Source: Bradyrhizobium altum
GTDB lineage: Bacteria; Pseudomonadota; Alphaproteobacteria; Rhizobiales; Xanthobacteraceae
Direction of reading: 5' to 3'
Assembly (NCBI RefSeq): GCF_020889705.1
Contig: NZ_JACMYP010000023.1
Span: 1 to 55,173, forward strand
Length of the DNA stretch: 55,173 nt
Position numbers and translations under genes: made by a program
Shown: piece after piece, positions 16,405-25,438 of the stretch
Layout of the letters: the number at the start of each line of letters is the position of its first letter
Numbering within the stretch: position 1 is the stretch's first letter
The notes under the pieces: model-generated
Database searches by the model: none
The model's input: the letters and a program-made list of their open reading frames with translations, nothing else
What the model was told of the DNA's origin: nothing

Positions 16405-17574
16405 GTGAGCACTGCTCCCCATTTCGACATCGATGTCCCCGCGTTCTGGCAGGATCCCTACCCGACGCTGGCGCGCATGCGCAGGGAGGCGCCGATCGCC
16501 TTCGTGCCGCAGCTCGGCAGCACGCTGCTGTGCAACCGCGACGACATCTTCGTCTCCGAGAAGCAGATCGACGTGTTCTCGTCGCACCAGCCCGAGGGGC
16601 TGATGAACAGGCTGATGGGCCACAACATGATGCGCAAGGACGGCGATGCGCACATGAACGAGCGCAAGGCGATCTTCCCGGCGGTCTCGCCGAAGACCGT
16701 CAGATCGCACTGGACCGCACAATTCGCCGGACATGCGACGCGCATCCTCGATGAATTGACGCCGAACGACGTGGTCGATTTCGTGCAGGCCTTCGCGCTG
16801 CCATTCTCGGCCGAATGCCTGAAATCGATCACCGGCCTCACCAACATGCGCTTCCAGGACATGAATGCCTGGTCGCAGGGCATGATCGACGGCATCGCCA
16901 ACTACACCGGCGATCCCGCCATCGAGGCGCGCTGCCGCGCGGCGACCTCGGGCATCGACGCCGCGATCGACGAGATGGTGCCGGTGTTGCGCAAGACGCC
17001 CGACCTCAGCCTGCTCGGCGTGATGCTGCAGACCGACATGGCGATGGAGAGCGTGCGCGCCAACATCAAGCTCGCGATCTCGGGCGGCCAGAACGAGCCC
17101 CGCGACGCGATCGCCGGCACGGTGTGGGCGCTGCTGACCCACCCGGATCAGCTGGCGTTGGCTGTGGGCGGCGCGATCCCGTGGCTGCAGGTGTTCGAGG
17201 AATATGCGCGCTGGATCTCGCCGATCGGGATGTCGCCGCGGCGGATCGCAAAGCCCTGGACGATCAGGGACGTTGCATTCGAGACCAACGAGCGCGTGTT
17301 CCTGATGTTCGGCTCGGCGAACCGGGACGAGAAGCATTTCGACAGACCTGATGCATTCGATGTGCGCCGCGACGCCAGCAAGAGCATCGCCTTCGGCGCC
17401 GGTCCGCATTTCTGCGCCGGCGCCTGGGCCTCGCGCGCCATGGTCGCCGACGTCGCGCTGCCGGCGATCTTCGACAGGCTGAAGAACCTGCGGCTGATCA
17501 AAGACCGGCCGCCGCGGATCGGCGGCTGGGCGTTCCGCGGCCTCTTGGATTTGCCGGTGACGTGGGACGCGTAA
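16405..17574 (+). CDS. Cytochrome P450
   Basis: A 389-residue soluble bacterial P450 starting at GTG 16405. The haem-binding loop FGAGPHFCAG puts the thiolate ligand at Cys337; the ExxR pair is Glu266/Arg269; the I-helix oxygen groove reads SGGQNEPRD (226-234), the NEP variant that replaces the usual ET/DT pair. It needs an external ferredoxin and reductase, none of which is adjacent. Substrate unknown; the neighbourhood (Rieske oxygenase, DapA-like enzyme, OYE) suggests degradation of a plant or aromatic compound. Confidence 0.92.
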   Translation: MSTAPHFDIDVPAFWQDPYPTLARMRREAPIAFVPQLGSTLLCNRDDIFVSEKQIDVFSSHQPEGLMNRLMGHNMMRKDGDAHMNERKAIFPAVSPKTVRSHWTAQFAGHATRILDELTPNDVVDFVQAFALPFSAECLKSITGLTNMRFQDMNAWSQGMIDGIANYTGDPAIEARCRAATSGIDAAIDEMVPVLRKTPDLSLLGVMLQTDMAMESVRANIKLAISGGQNEPRDAIAGTVWALLTHPDQLALAVGGAIPWLQVFEEYARWISPIGMSPRRIAKPWTIRDVAFETNERVFLMFGSANRDEKHFDRPDAFDVRRDASKSIAFGAGPHFCAGAWASRAMVADVALPAIFDRLKNLRLIKDRPPRIGGWAFRGLLDLPVTWDA

Positions 17575-17579
17575 GCGCT

Positions 17580-17681
17580 TAGAGCTTTTCCCTTTCCGAT
17601 GGAATCGGAACGGGGCTCTAGATTCCTGTTTTGACGCGTTTTCTTTACGCGAACCGGTATCCACTTCGCTCGAAAACGCTC
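17580..17681 (+). repeat. Dispersed intergenic repeat, copy B
   Basis: A 5' palindromic part (AGAGC...GCTCT enclosing TTCCGAT/ATCGGAA) is followed by the conserved block GACGCGTTTTCTTTACGCGA, ACCGGT, CCACTTCGCT and GAAAACGCT. It fills the gap between the convergent P450 and DapA-like genes exactly, ending at the base before the DapA stop codon. Confidence 0.8.
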
Positions 17682-18611
17682 CTACCGCCCCCAGCGCAGC
17701 ACCACCGGATCGAGCGTGCGCGCGATCTCGATCAGGCCAGCGCGCGTGGCCGGATGCAGCGGTTGCAACGGGTGCCGCACCGCGTCCGACTTGATGACGC
17801 CGCCCTCGCGCATCAGCACCTTGCAGGCCTGCAGCCCGCATTGCCGGTTCTCGTAGTTGATCAGCGGCAGCCAGCGCGCATAGGCCTGCACGGCCTCGTC
17901 GCGGCGGCCGGCGAAGAACGGATCCATGATCTGGCGGATGCCGTCGGGATAGCCGCCGCCGGTCATCGCACCGGTGGCACCGGCATCGAGATCGGCCATC
18001 AGCGTGATCGCCTCCTCGCCGTCCCACGGCCCTTCGATCACGCTGCCGCCCTTCTCGATCAGGCCGCGCAGCTTGCCCGCGGCCATCGGCACCTCGATCT
18101 TGAAGTACCTGACATTGGCGAGCTCTTTCGCCATCCGTGCCAGGAAGTCTACCGAGAGCGGCGTGCCCGCGACCGGCGCATCCTGGATCATGATCGGAAT
18201 GTTGATGGCGTCCGACACCACCCGATAGAACTCGTAGATGCCTGGCTCGGGAACGCGGAAGGTCGCGCCGTGATACGGCGGCATGATCATCACCATCGCG
18301 GCGCCGGCGGTCTCCGCCTCGCGGCTGCGCGCGGCGCACACCGCCGAGGAGAAATGCGTGGTCGTGACGATCACGGGGATGCGGCCCGCGACGTGCTCGA
18401 GCACGGCATGCATCACGGTCTCGCGCTCGGCATCGGTCAGCACGAACTGCTCGGAGAAGTTGGCGAGGATGCAAATGCCGTGCGAGCCGGCATCGATCAT
18501 GAAATCGATGCAGCGCCGCTGTCCGTCGAGATCGAGGTTGCCGCCGGCGTCGAAGATGGTCGGCGCCACCGGGAAGACGCCGCGATAGGGACGCTGTGCC
18601 GAAATCGTCAT
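17682..18611 (-). CDS. DapA/NAL-superfamily aldolase or dehydratase
   Basis: A 309-residue (beta/alpha)8 barrel enzyme. ATG 18611 has GGGAGGA six bases ahead. The Schiff-base lysine is Lys171 (VRYFKIE), and the PPYHG and GSHGICILANFSE segments are typical. The tyrosine of true dihydrodipicolinate synthase in the ILYNVPGR position is replaced here (IMIQDAPVAG, Gln143), so DapA activity itself is unlikely; a sugar-acid or keto-acid lyase/dehydratase is the better guess. It is the second gene of an operon with the OYE (38-bp gap). Confidence 0.83.
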   Translation of the reverse strand: MTISAQRPYRGVFPVAPTIFDAGGNLDLDGQRRCIDFMIDAGSHGICILANFSEQFVLTDAERETVMHAVLEHVAGRIPVIVTTTHFSSAVCAARSREAETAGAAMVMIMPPYHGATFRVPEPGIYEFYRVVSDAINIPIMIQDAPVAGTPLSVDFLARMAKELANVRYFKIEVPMAAGKLRGLIEKGGSVIEGPWDGEEAITLMADLDAGATGAMTGGGYPDGIRQIMDPFFAGRRDEAVQAYARWLPLINYENRQCGLQACKVLMREGGVIKSDAVRHPLQPLHPATRAGLIEIARTLDPVVLRWGR

Positions 18612-18649
18612 GTCAAATCCTCCCTCATGAATTGTCGCAGCTTGATCCG

Positions 18650-19816
18650 TCACACCTTGCGGAACGGCAGCGGCGGACCCTCGAGCCTGCGCAGGCCCGG
18701 CTCGCGCCGCTCGAGCCACCAACCATACTGCTTCGGCCAGGACGCGAACACCTCGCCGCCTCCGCCGCCAAGCGCGAGTTCGGCATGCACCGGCCAGTTC
18801 GGATCGAACAGCGCCTCGCGCCCGATCGCGACCAGATCGGCCTGGCCGTTGGCGAGGACATCTTCCGCCTGCTGCGGATGCAGGATGAGGCCGACCGCGA
18901 TGGTGGCGACCTCGGCGGCGCGACGGATTTCTTCCGCATAGGGCACCTGGAAGCCATAACCGCGCGGAATCCGCGCCGCGGTCGCCGAGCCGAGCAGGCC
19001 GCCCGACGAGCAATCGATCAGATCGACACCGCGCGCCTTGGCTTCGCGCGCGAACGCGATCTGATCCTCGAGCGTCAGGCCACCATCGACACCATCGACC
19101 GAGGAGATCCGCACCGACAGCGGCCGCTCCGCGGGCCAGGCGGCGCGCACGGTCTCGATGATCTCGAGCGGGTAGCGCATCCGCCCGGCGCGGTCGCCGC
19201 CATAGGCGTCGCTGCGGCGATTCGACAACGGCGAGAGGAATTCGTGCAGGAGATAGCCATGCGCGCAATGTACCTCGACGAATTCGAAGCCGGCCTCCAC
19301 CGCGCGCAAGGTGGCGCGCCGCCATTGCTCGCGCAACGCGGCGAGCTCGGCCGCATCGAGCGCGTGCGGCATCAGCCAGCCTTCCTCCATCGGGATCGCG
19401 CTCGGGGCAACCGTCCGCCACGGCAGATCGCCGCGGGCGCGGTCGGCCTCGTCGAGTGCGGCATTGCCGTACCAGGGGCGCTGCATGCTGGCCTTGCGAC
19501 CGGCATGCGCGAGCTGGATCGAGGGCACCGCGCCGTTGTCCTTCAGGAAGGCGGCGATGCGTTCGAGCGGCGCGATCTGCTCGTCGTTCCAGATGCCGAC
19601 GTCGCCATGGGTGATGCGGCCTTCGGCGGTGACCGCCGCAGCCTCGACCATCACGAGCCCGGCGCCGCCCTGGGCGAATTTGCCGAGATGCACGAGATGC
19701 CAGTCATTGGCGAGGCCGTCGGTCGCCGAATACTGGCACATCGGTGAAATCAGGATGCGGTTTCGGGAGGTGACGCCGCGAAGCGTGATCGGCTGAAACA
19801 GAAACGGCTGCGACAT
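18650..19816 (-). CDS. Old Yellow Enzyme-family NADH:flavin oxidoreductase
   Basis: A 388-residue FMN barrel enzyme of the YqjM/xenobiotic-reductase type. It begins FQPITLRGVTSRNRILISPM and has the CQYSA segment, the HAGRK strand, the VHCAHGYLLHEFLSP catalytic segment and a phosphate-binding GREALFDPNW end. Members reduce activated C=C bonds with NAD(P)H in the cytoplasm. ATG 19816 has AGGA four bases ahead; the much longer open frame upstream is only a GC-rich shadow of the divergent gene. First gene of a two-gene operon with the DapA-like enzyme. Confidence 0.9.
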   Translation of the reverse strand: MSQPFLFQPITLRGVTSRNRILISPMCQYSATDGLANDWHLVHLGKFAQGGAGLVMVEAAAVTAEGRITHGDVGIWNDEQIAPLERIAAFLKDNGAVPSIQLAHAGRKASMQRPWYGNAALDEADRARGDLPWRTVAPSAIPMEEGWLMPHALDAAELAALREQWRRATLRAVEAGFEFVEVHCAHGYLLHEFLSPLSNRRSDAYGGDRAGRMRYPLEIIETVRAAWPAERPLSVRISSVDGVDGGLTLEDQIAFAREAKARGVDLIDCSSGGLLGSATAARIPRGYGFQVPYAEEIRRAAEVATIAVGLILHPQQAEDVLANGQADLVAIGREALFDPNWPVHAELALGGGGGEVFASWPKQYGWWLERREPGLRRLEGPPLPFRKV

Positions 19817-20062
19817 CGGGTCCTGCGGGAACGTGGTGGCGGGAAAATGGCGGCGGAAAACTAGGCGGCGCGCGAGCTGATCGCAAGCCGCGCCGCAGCG
19901 CAGGCGGCAAGACCAGCGCGCATGCAGCGCATCCACTGCGGCGCGATCCGCAAAACCCGCAACACCTGCCGCAGATATTTTTCCCGGTTGGTAAACATTT
20001 TCCGTCATCGCCGGGTCAAGCCACCGTTCGCAATTCGTGCCGGACATGCCTACATTGCCGAC

Positions 20063-21082
20063 ATGAAAAAAATCGGATTCCTCTCGTTCGGGCACTGGAC
20101 GCCCTCCCCGCAATCCCAGGCCCGCTCGGCCGCGGATGTGCTGCTGCAATCCATCGACCTCGCGGTCGCCGCCGAAGAGCTCGGCGCAGACGGCGCGTAT
20201 TTTCGAGTCCATCACTTCGCCCGCCAGCTGGCCTCGCCCTTCCCGCTGCTGGCGGCGGTCGGCGCGAAGACCAGCCGGATCGAGATCGGCACCGCCGTGA
20301 TCGACATGCGCTACGAAAATCCGCTCTACATGATCGAGGACGCCGGCGCGGCTGACCTGATCGCGAGGGGACGTTTGCAACTCGGCATCAGCCGCGGCTC
20401 GCCCGAGCAGGTGATCGATGGCTGGCGCTATTTCGGCTATCAGCCGGGCGAAGGCGAGACCGACGCCGACATGGGCCGCCGTCATGCCGAGATCTTCCTC
20501 GATATGCTGCGCGGCCAAGGATTTGCGCAGCCGAATCCGCGGCCGATGTTTCCCAACCCGCCCGGCCTGCTGCGGCTCGAACCGCTCTCGGACGGCCTGC
20601 GCGAGCGGATCTGGTGGGGCGCCGGTTCGAACGCCACCGCGGTCTGGGCGGCAAAGCTCGGAATGAACCTGCAGAGCTCGACCCTGAAGAGCGACGAGAC
20701 CGGAGAAGCCTTCCATATCCAGCAGGCCGCCCAGATCCGCGCCTACCGCGCCGCATGGAAGGAAGCCGGTCACACCCGCGAGCCGCGGGTCTCGGTCAGC
20801 CGCAGCATCTTCGCGCTGGTCGACGATCGCGACCGCGCCTATTTCGGCAACGGGCAGGAGGAAGACCAGATCGGCTTCATCGACGAGCGGACACGCGCGA
20901 TCTTCGGCCGCGGCTACGCCGCCGAGCCGGAGAAACTGATCGAGCAGCTCAAGACGGACGAGGCGATCGCGGAGGCCGACACCCTGCTGCTGACGGTCCC
21001 CAATCAACTCGGCGTCGCCTACAACGCGCATGTGATCGAGAGCATCTTGACTCACGTCGCGCCCGCCATGGGATGGCGCTGA
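20063..21082 (+). CDS. LLM-class flavin-dependent oxidoreductase
   Basis: A 339-residue bacterial-luciferase-like monooxygenase (TIM barrel using FMNH2 supplied by a partner). Marks are MKKIGFLSFGHW at the N terminus, the DLAVAAEELGADGAYFRVHHF helix-strand, and RLQLGISRG. ATG 20063 follows the last stop in a plausible leader. It is divergent from the OYE-DapA operon with 246 bp between, so shared control is likely. Substrate unknown. Confidence 0.88.
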   Translation: MKKIGFLSFGHWTPSPQSQARSAADVLLQSIDLAVAAEELGADGAYFRVHHFARQLASPFPLLAAVGAKTSRIEIGTAVIDMRYENPLYMIEDAGAADLIARGRLQLGISRGSPEQVIDGWRYFGYQPGEGETDADMGRRHAEIFLDMLRGQGFAQPNPRPMFPNPPGLLRLEPLSDGLRERIWWGAGSNATAVWAAKLGMNLQSSTLKSDETGEAFHIQQAAQIRAYRAAWKEAGHTREPRVSVSRSIFALVDDRDRAYFGNGQEEDQIGFIDERTRAIFGRGYAAEPEKLIEQLKTDEAIAEADTLLLTVPNQLGVAYNAHVIESILTHVAPAMGWR

Positions 21083-21382
21083 TCACAAACGAAGGAATGA
21101 TGCAACCTCGGCCACTTACCGGCCGCTCTCGCGTTCCGACGGAACTCCGTTCTCAAACGCGGAGAACTACGGAAACATAACTGCGCGTTGTGAGAAGAAC
21201 AGGTCGAGTACAGTGCGTTAGGCGCGCACGTTGCGTGAACAGACCGCCGTAATATCCCGGGATCATCCCGCGAGGCCGGTTTGTGGCCGCGACGCGCGCG
21301 AACGACAACTGCGCACCCGATCAGAACAATCGCAAACAGCGCGTCGTCTCAAATGAACGCTCGCGGACACGAGCGGAAAAGG
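21083..21382. other. Intergenic stretch before the island
   Basis: 300 bp between the LLM gene and the DUF3551 gene. No convincing coding frame, tRNA or terminator seen. Confidence 0.5.
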
Positions 21383-21634
21383 TCATCGTTCAGGCTTGAA
21401 GGGACGCACAGGTCTTGGCGCATAAAAGGGATTAGCCAGGCAGGTTGCCGGATTCCCCGCAGCGCTGGCCAGGCACTCCTTCATCGACATGAAGATACAG
21501 TCCATTCGGTCGCCGACCAGTTCACCGTAAACACGCATGCAGACGGGATAGCGGGGATCATACATTTGTGCCGATGCCGGCTTCGTCATGCAAAGCGCGC
21601 CCAACGCGAGCAGCAGCGCTCCCAGCAACCTCAC
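21383..21634 (-). CDS. DUF3551 secreted small protein
   Basis: An 83-residue product from GTG 21634, chosen because GGGAG lies seven bases ahead and the hydrophobic signal peptide begins at once (RLLGALLLALGALC, cleavage at ASAQ); an ATG at 21667 would add 11 residues. The mature part has the DUF3551 signature: YDPRYPVCMRVYG, then four spaced cysteines (DC, EC, TC) ending NPFY. Small cysteine-stabilised periplasmic protein typical of Bradyrhizobium and relatives; function unknown. Confidence 0.8.
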   Translation of the reverse strand: MRLLGALLLALGALCMTKPASAQMYDPRYPVCMRVYGELVGDRMDCIFMSMKECLASAAGNPATCLANPFYAPRPVRPFKPER

Positions 21635-21722
21635 GTCAAGTCTCCCGCTACTGCCGCGAAAATACATTGTCTTGCCGACAGGACTGTCCCGCGCAATTTA
21701 GCCTTGGGGCTGACCTTGGGGC

Positions 21723-21767
21723 TGGAGCGGGCGAAGGGAATCGAACCCTCGTATGCAGCTTGGGAAG
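21723..21767 (-). other. att site: 3' end of tRNA-Gly(CCC)
   Basis: Read on the minus strand, these 45 bp are the last part of a tRNA: the anticodon loop TTCCCAA with its 3' stem GCTG, a variable region, the T arm GAGGGTTCGATTCCCTTC, the acceptor strand CGCCCGC and encoded CCA. The 5' half of a tRNA is absent: upstream bases do not pair with GCTG or CGCCCGC. A tyrosine recombinase starts 63 bp away, so this is most likely the displaced 3' end left by island integration. The intact gene should lie at the other boundary. Confidence 0.8.
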
Positions 21768-21829
21768 ACGATTCATTTACTCTTTCGGTCCAAGGAATCG
21801 TGGCGTTAAGCTATTGATAACGCTAAAAA

Positions 21830-23488
21830 ATGCATCATAATAGCCTCTTCGAACGCACCATGAACGACCGGACGCCATCAATAGCTGTTTTTGTACGCCC
21901 GTTGTACGAGTTTTTTTCTACCATGCCGAGTCCTTCGAAATACAGGCGCAAGTCGCTTCGCCTAAACGAAGCAGCTGTCGATGACGCTATCCTTCTTAGC
22001 CAAGACGAAGGCATTAAGGGGATGGTGGTGGAATGGCGAGACGTCGGAACGGTCGGGCTAACCCTACGGATCACTCCCAACAAGCCGATCTGGTACCTGC
22101 GCAGGCGGGAGATGACGATCCGCTTGGCCGACGTCCGCGATCTTGACCTAGACAACGCCCGGTACATCGCGAAGCAGATTCAGCTCGCCGCATCGAGAGG
22201 CCGTGACCTGCGAGACGTTGCGTCCGTATTTGACCATTTGATCCTTCCGGACCGGCGTGTTGCGCCTGGGCCGATGCGCGACGGGTTCTATCGAGAGCTC
22301 GAAATGCGGATGGATGAAGATCTAGCGCGAGTCGAAAAAGCGCGAAAGCTACCTGTCAGGCCTGAAGCGCCGTTCTGGACATGGAAGACGCTGACCGAAA
22401 AGTTTCTTGAATACAAGCTGCCCAAACTCAAGGCCAAGTACAGGAAGGCTTACAAGCACTACCTGGAGCTTGAGCCCTTTAGGGCGATCGCGGACAAGAT
22501 GGTCCGAGACGTCAAGCTCAGCGATCTCGAACGTATCCGGAATGCAATCGGCGTTCAGAACGCCAAGTCCGCCGTGCATCGCGCCGTTACCCAGTCGAAG
22601 CGAATGCTGAGTTGGGCCTGGAGATTCCATGCGACAGCATCGGGACTAGAGGAACTTGAATACGAATGGTGGAATCGCCTGTCTTTCGAGTACGAGACGA
22701 AAGAACGAACGCACGCCCCCACCGTGGTAGAAATCGCAAGAACGCTACTTCTCGCTGAACGTTACGCGCAGCTGGATGGTGGTCATAAAGTATACGCCGG
22801 AACGCTGGGCGCATTGTGGGGCATCGCTCTCACCGCTCAGAGGACAGGCGCCTTCCTTCAGCTCCGCAAGGATCGTTTGTTCGACGCATCGAAGACCAAC
22901 CGCAGACTTCGCGGTTGGAAGGTAGCGAACTGGACGTCGGACGAGATGAAAGGCGGTAGGGATGGCGGTCGACCTCATTCGCTTCCCCTGCCAGAAGCAC
23001 TGAAGGTACTCGACAGATATTATGCGCAGTCTGGCGGCAAGTCCCCTTGGATGTTTTCGGGTCGCGACCCGAAGAAGCACACAACGGCCGGTTCGCTGAA
23101 TCATTTTATGTATCGTTTGCAGGGAGTGGTGTGGGACCATACTGTGCGACAAAAGCCTCAGAGAAGCGGAAAGCCCGGCCCGAAGCCAAAGCCAATGAAG
23201 GTGTATCCCAATCTCTTCGCGCGCTACAATGTTGCCCCGTGGACGTTACACGATTGCCGACGAACACTGACCACGTTGCTGGACGACAAGCGTCTAGGAG
23301 GGTCGGCTACCGCCATACTCGGGCACAAGACCTCGACCAGTCGCATGAGTGAACGCGAAAAGCTTGCGCCTGTCACAGAGCAACACTACAGCCAATCGCA
23401 GAGGATCGATCTGAAGGCTGAGGGGATGGCGCTTTGGGTGAAGACGCTCCTCGCAGCCTACGAGAAGGAACGGCCGCAAGTTCCGTGA
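21830..23488 (+). CDS. Tyrosine recombinase/island integrase
   Basis: A 552-residue integrase. The catalytic set is visible: Arg338 (LTAQRTGAF), His474 and Arg477 (LHDCRR), His499 (AILGH) and the nucleophile Tyr520 (TEQHYSQS). An N-terminal SAM-like core-binding region covers about 185-290. Several ATG starts are possible (21830, 21860, 21923) and none has a strong ribosome site. It sits beside the tRNA-Gly 3' end and points into the island, the standard layout. Composition is less GC-rich than the left-hand chromosome. The reading frame is intact. Confidence 0.9.
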   Translation: MHHNSLFERTMNDRTPSIAVFVRPLYEFFSTMPSPSKYRRKSLRLNEAAVDDAILLSQDEGIKGMVVEWRDVGTVGLTLRITPNKPIWYLRRREMTIRLADVRDLDLDNARYIAKQIQLAASRGRDLRDVASVFDHLILPDRRVAPGPMRDGFYRELEMRMDEDLARVEKARKLPVRPEAPFWTWKTLTEKFLEYKLPKLKAKYRKAYKHYLELEPFRAIADKMVRDVKLSDLERIRNAIGVQNAKSAVHRAVTQSKRMLSWAWRFHATASGLEELEYEWWNRLSFEYETKERTHAPTVVEIARTLLLAERYAQLDGGHKVYAGTLGALWGIALTAQRTGAFLQLRKDRLFDASKTNRRLRGWKVANWTSDEMKGGRDGGRPHSLPLPEALKVLDRYYAQSGGKSPWMFSGRDPKKHTTAGSLNHFMYRLQGVVWDHTVRQKPQRSGKPGPKPKPMKVYPNLFARYNVAPWTLHDCRRTLTTLLDDKRLGGSATAILGHKTSTSRMSEREKLAPVTEQHYSQSQRIDLKAEGMALWVKTLLAAYEKERPQVP

Positions 23489-23680
23489 ATTACGTCTCGA
23501 TCGACTCGCCGCATGAACCGTCCGTCCAGTTCTCGCGCTCAATACAGACATTTACCTAATCTGAGAGAAGACAGACCTCGACCTGGCCGGTGACCGACGC
23601 TTTCGACGTCATCAGTATCGTCAACTCCGGGCTCCACGGGTATCGGCAGGATCGTCGCGGAGTTCAGGTGCTCAACGGTC

Positions 23681-24043
23681 ATGAACGCGATCGAGCGAAC
23701 TGAACGGATCAAAGCGCTCGTAAAGATCGCGGTCGCCATTCTTCGGCGCAACGGCGACGGCGGCTATCTCGATCTGCCCGGAGCCGGTCGCGTTCGCTCC
23801 TATGAGTTTCGGTTCAACGAGATGGCCCTATCGCTTCGTCGTCTTGTCGACGACGACGCGCGCGAGACAACGTTGACCGTGAAATTCGACGGCGAAAGGG
23901 TGCTGGCAGCGACGTGGACCGTCGATGGCATCACGAAGCGATCGTTTAAGCCGGGCGGATGGGAGGAGGTTCTGCGTCGTTACGGCCGGCTGCCAGTGCT
24001 GCGTGGCACTCAGCGCGCGCGAGTGGATGATCGGCCGCGCTGA
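23681..24043 (+). CDS. Hypothetical protein of the island
   Basis: A 120-residue protein with a helical N terminus (NAIERTERIKALVKIAVAILRR) and a beta-rich middle (RVRSYEFRFNEMALSL, ETTLTVKFDGERVLAATW). No family recognised. It overlaps the 3' end of the convergent zinc-ribbon gene by 34 bp. Codon use and the absence of a better frame support it; the ribosome site is weak. Confidence 0.5.
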   Translation: MNAIERTERIKALVKIAVAILRRNGDGGYLDLPGAGRVRSYEFRFNEMALSLRRLVDDDARETTLTVKFDGERVLAATWTVDGITKRSFKPGGWEEVLRRYGRLPVLRGTQRARVDDRPR

Positions 24044-24282
24044 GGGGTAGGGTCAGCGCTTATCGCCTGTTCCTTCGGATAGCGCTTCCATTGCACGTAA
24101 TCGTAGTTGCCGGACCACCGATAAACGATGCCGTCGCATTGCTCGCATCTGAAGTACTTAGTCGCCGTGCGCGATACTTGGCTGGCTTCGTAGATGGCCA
24201 TGCAGCCCTCACAAACGAACATGACCCTCACGGTCCGTTCGGCGCCGGGCATCGTCGTTTTCTTGCAGCTGGTGTCTGTCAT
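24010..24282 (-). CDS. Zinc-ribbon-like small protein
   Basis: A 90-residue protein with two CxxC knuckles (CEGCM and CEQCDG, about 19 residues apart) that should bind one zinc. The frame between and after them (YEASQVSRTATKYFR, YRWSGNYDYVQWKRYP) looks coding. Three in-frame ATGs exist near the start; the domain begins at FVCEGC. No function can be assigned. Tail-to-tail with the preceding gene. Confidence 0.6.
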   Translation of the reverse strand: MTDTSCKKTTMPGAERTVRVMFVCEGCMAIYEASQVSRTATKYFRCEQCDGIVYRWSGNYDYVQWKRYPKEQAISADPTPQRGRSSTRAR

Positions 24283-24552
24283 CGGGCCGCCAAATTAGGC
24301 GGGGCCACAGCCTCTCCCGGAGAACGGCGGCCCCTGACCGCGCGGTACTCATGACTAAAGCCAATCCGCACGGCTGGCACGATGATTGGACGCGGACCGA
24401 GTGGCAGCAACGCAATTCAGTTCTTAACCTTGCTGTTTGAGGTTAACGGGTAACATTGATCACGTCAGATCGCGGCGGATCAGTCAGAGTTTTGACCGGC
24501 GGTTAACCGATCTCGCCTAGACTTGGCACCCAGCCAGACTGGAGACGTGGAA
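24283..24552. other. Intergenic stretch with one tiny open frame
   Basis: Holds a 29-codon open frame (24351-24440, starting MTKANPHGWHDDW) that could be a small protein but has no further support. Nothing else recognised. Confidence 0.3.
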
Positions 24553-24993
24553 GTGTCCTTCCAACTTACCGTCTTGAAAGTACTGGCCGGCCAGTCCGCC
24601 GGGCGTGCCCCCGTTGCCGAAATACGACACGCCGTTGCAATCTTGATGAACAGCGGCAGAGACTGGACCGATCGCATGAAGCGGTTGGCCGAACATGCGC
24701 CCGATCTCAACATCTTTTCGGCGAAGTTCGTGCTTCGCGATGATGCGGGTTGGGAAATCACGGAGGAGGGGCGGCTATTCCTGGCCGCGCTCGAAACGGC
24801 AGTCGCTGTTCGAAGATCGCCGCTTCGATCAGTCGACGATCCGCCAACGAGTGAACTCGCCGGGCAACTGGCGAGGGACGCGGCAACATTGTCCGATCCG
24901 CCCCGAAACCGTCGTCAGAGGCCGCGGCGCCGCCGCGGGAAGGCCGATCCGATCGGCGAACAGCGTGACACAGCACAGCCCGTTCGTCGTTAG
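24553..24993 (+). CDS. Winged-helix-like orphan with basic tail, paralogue 1
   Basis: A 146-residue product from GTG 24553 (GGAG eight bases ahead). The first 80 residues, a helical region ending in GWEITEEGRLFL, look like a small winged helix; about half the aligned residues are identical to the protein at 25822, including WTxRMxRLA, PDL, VLRD and GW. The C terminus is very Arg-rich (RRQRPRRRRGK), so nucleic-acid binding is likely. No named family; the pair flanks a PilZ protein. Confidence 0.6.
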   Translation: MSFQLTVLKVLAGQSAGRAPVAEIRHAVAILMNSGRDWTDRMKRLAEHAPDLNIFSAKFVLRDDAGWEITEEGRLFLAALETAVAVRRSPLRSVDDPPTSELAGQLARDAATLSDPPRNRRQRPRRRRGKADPIGEQRDTAQPVRR

Positions 24994-25046
24994 TAGAAAC
25001 GCAAACTTTCTCGCGCAGCATCGATCTTATTTGAATTTAGTTATTG

Positions 25047-25313
25047 ATGGGCACGGAAATGATTTCTTTTCCCGACAGGCGAAAGTCTGTGCGCAATCCA
25101 TCGCTGGATAATGCGCTGATCAGATTTGGTGACATGTCACTGTGCTGTGTCGTGCGCGACATCACAGAGAACGGCGCGGCGTTGAAGGCAGATGATCCGC
25201 CATCGTCTCTTCCTGACCAGTTCACGCTTATCGTTCCACCCAGCAAAGCTTTCTCCTGCAGCGTCGTCTGGCGCAAAGATGGATGGGTCGGCGTCGCATT
25301 CGCTGCGGAGTGA
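25047..25313 (+). CDS. Single-domain PilZ protein
   Basis: An 88-residue protein. The c-di-GMP motifs RRKSVR and a D-x-[ST]-x-x-G equivalent (DITENG) are present with the usual spacing. PilZ domains bind cyclic di-GMP and switch partner proteins. Starts at ATG 25047 or 25059 are both possible. It lies between the two paralogous basic proteins, which could be partners (inference). Confidence 0.72.
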   Translation: MGTEMISFPDRRKSVRNPSLDNALIRFGDMSLCCVVRDITENGAALKADDPPSSLPDQFTLIVPPSKAFSCSVVWRKDGWVGVAFAAE

Positions 25314-25438
25314 AACGCGCGATTGCCTCCCAAAACGCCTGCGAATTGCGGGGAAAACTTCTATGGCAATGTAACCTACGTCACACACAGTACAACCGTT
25401 GAACTGGCACAATCCCGCGGTCATTCAGCGGGGGCGTC

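Noticed and set aside
16363..18474. A 703-codon open frame on the minus strand across the P450 and DapA-like genes
   Set aside because: Shadow frame of high-GC genes; only its last part coincides with the real DapA-like frame, it reads through the intergenic repeat and its other residues match no family.
18650..21055. An 801-codon minus-strand frame covering the LLM gene and the OYE
   Set aside because: Only the part from ATG 19816 is the OYE; the upstream part is antisense to the well-supported LLM oxidoreductase and has no homology features.
21723..21767. A complete tRNA-Gly gene
   Set aside because: Only the 3' half is present; no 5' acceptor or D arm can be paired upstream.
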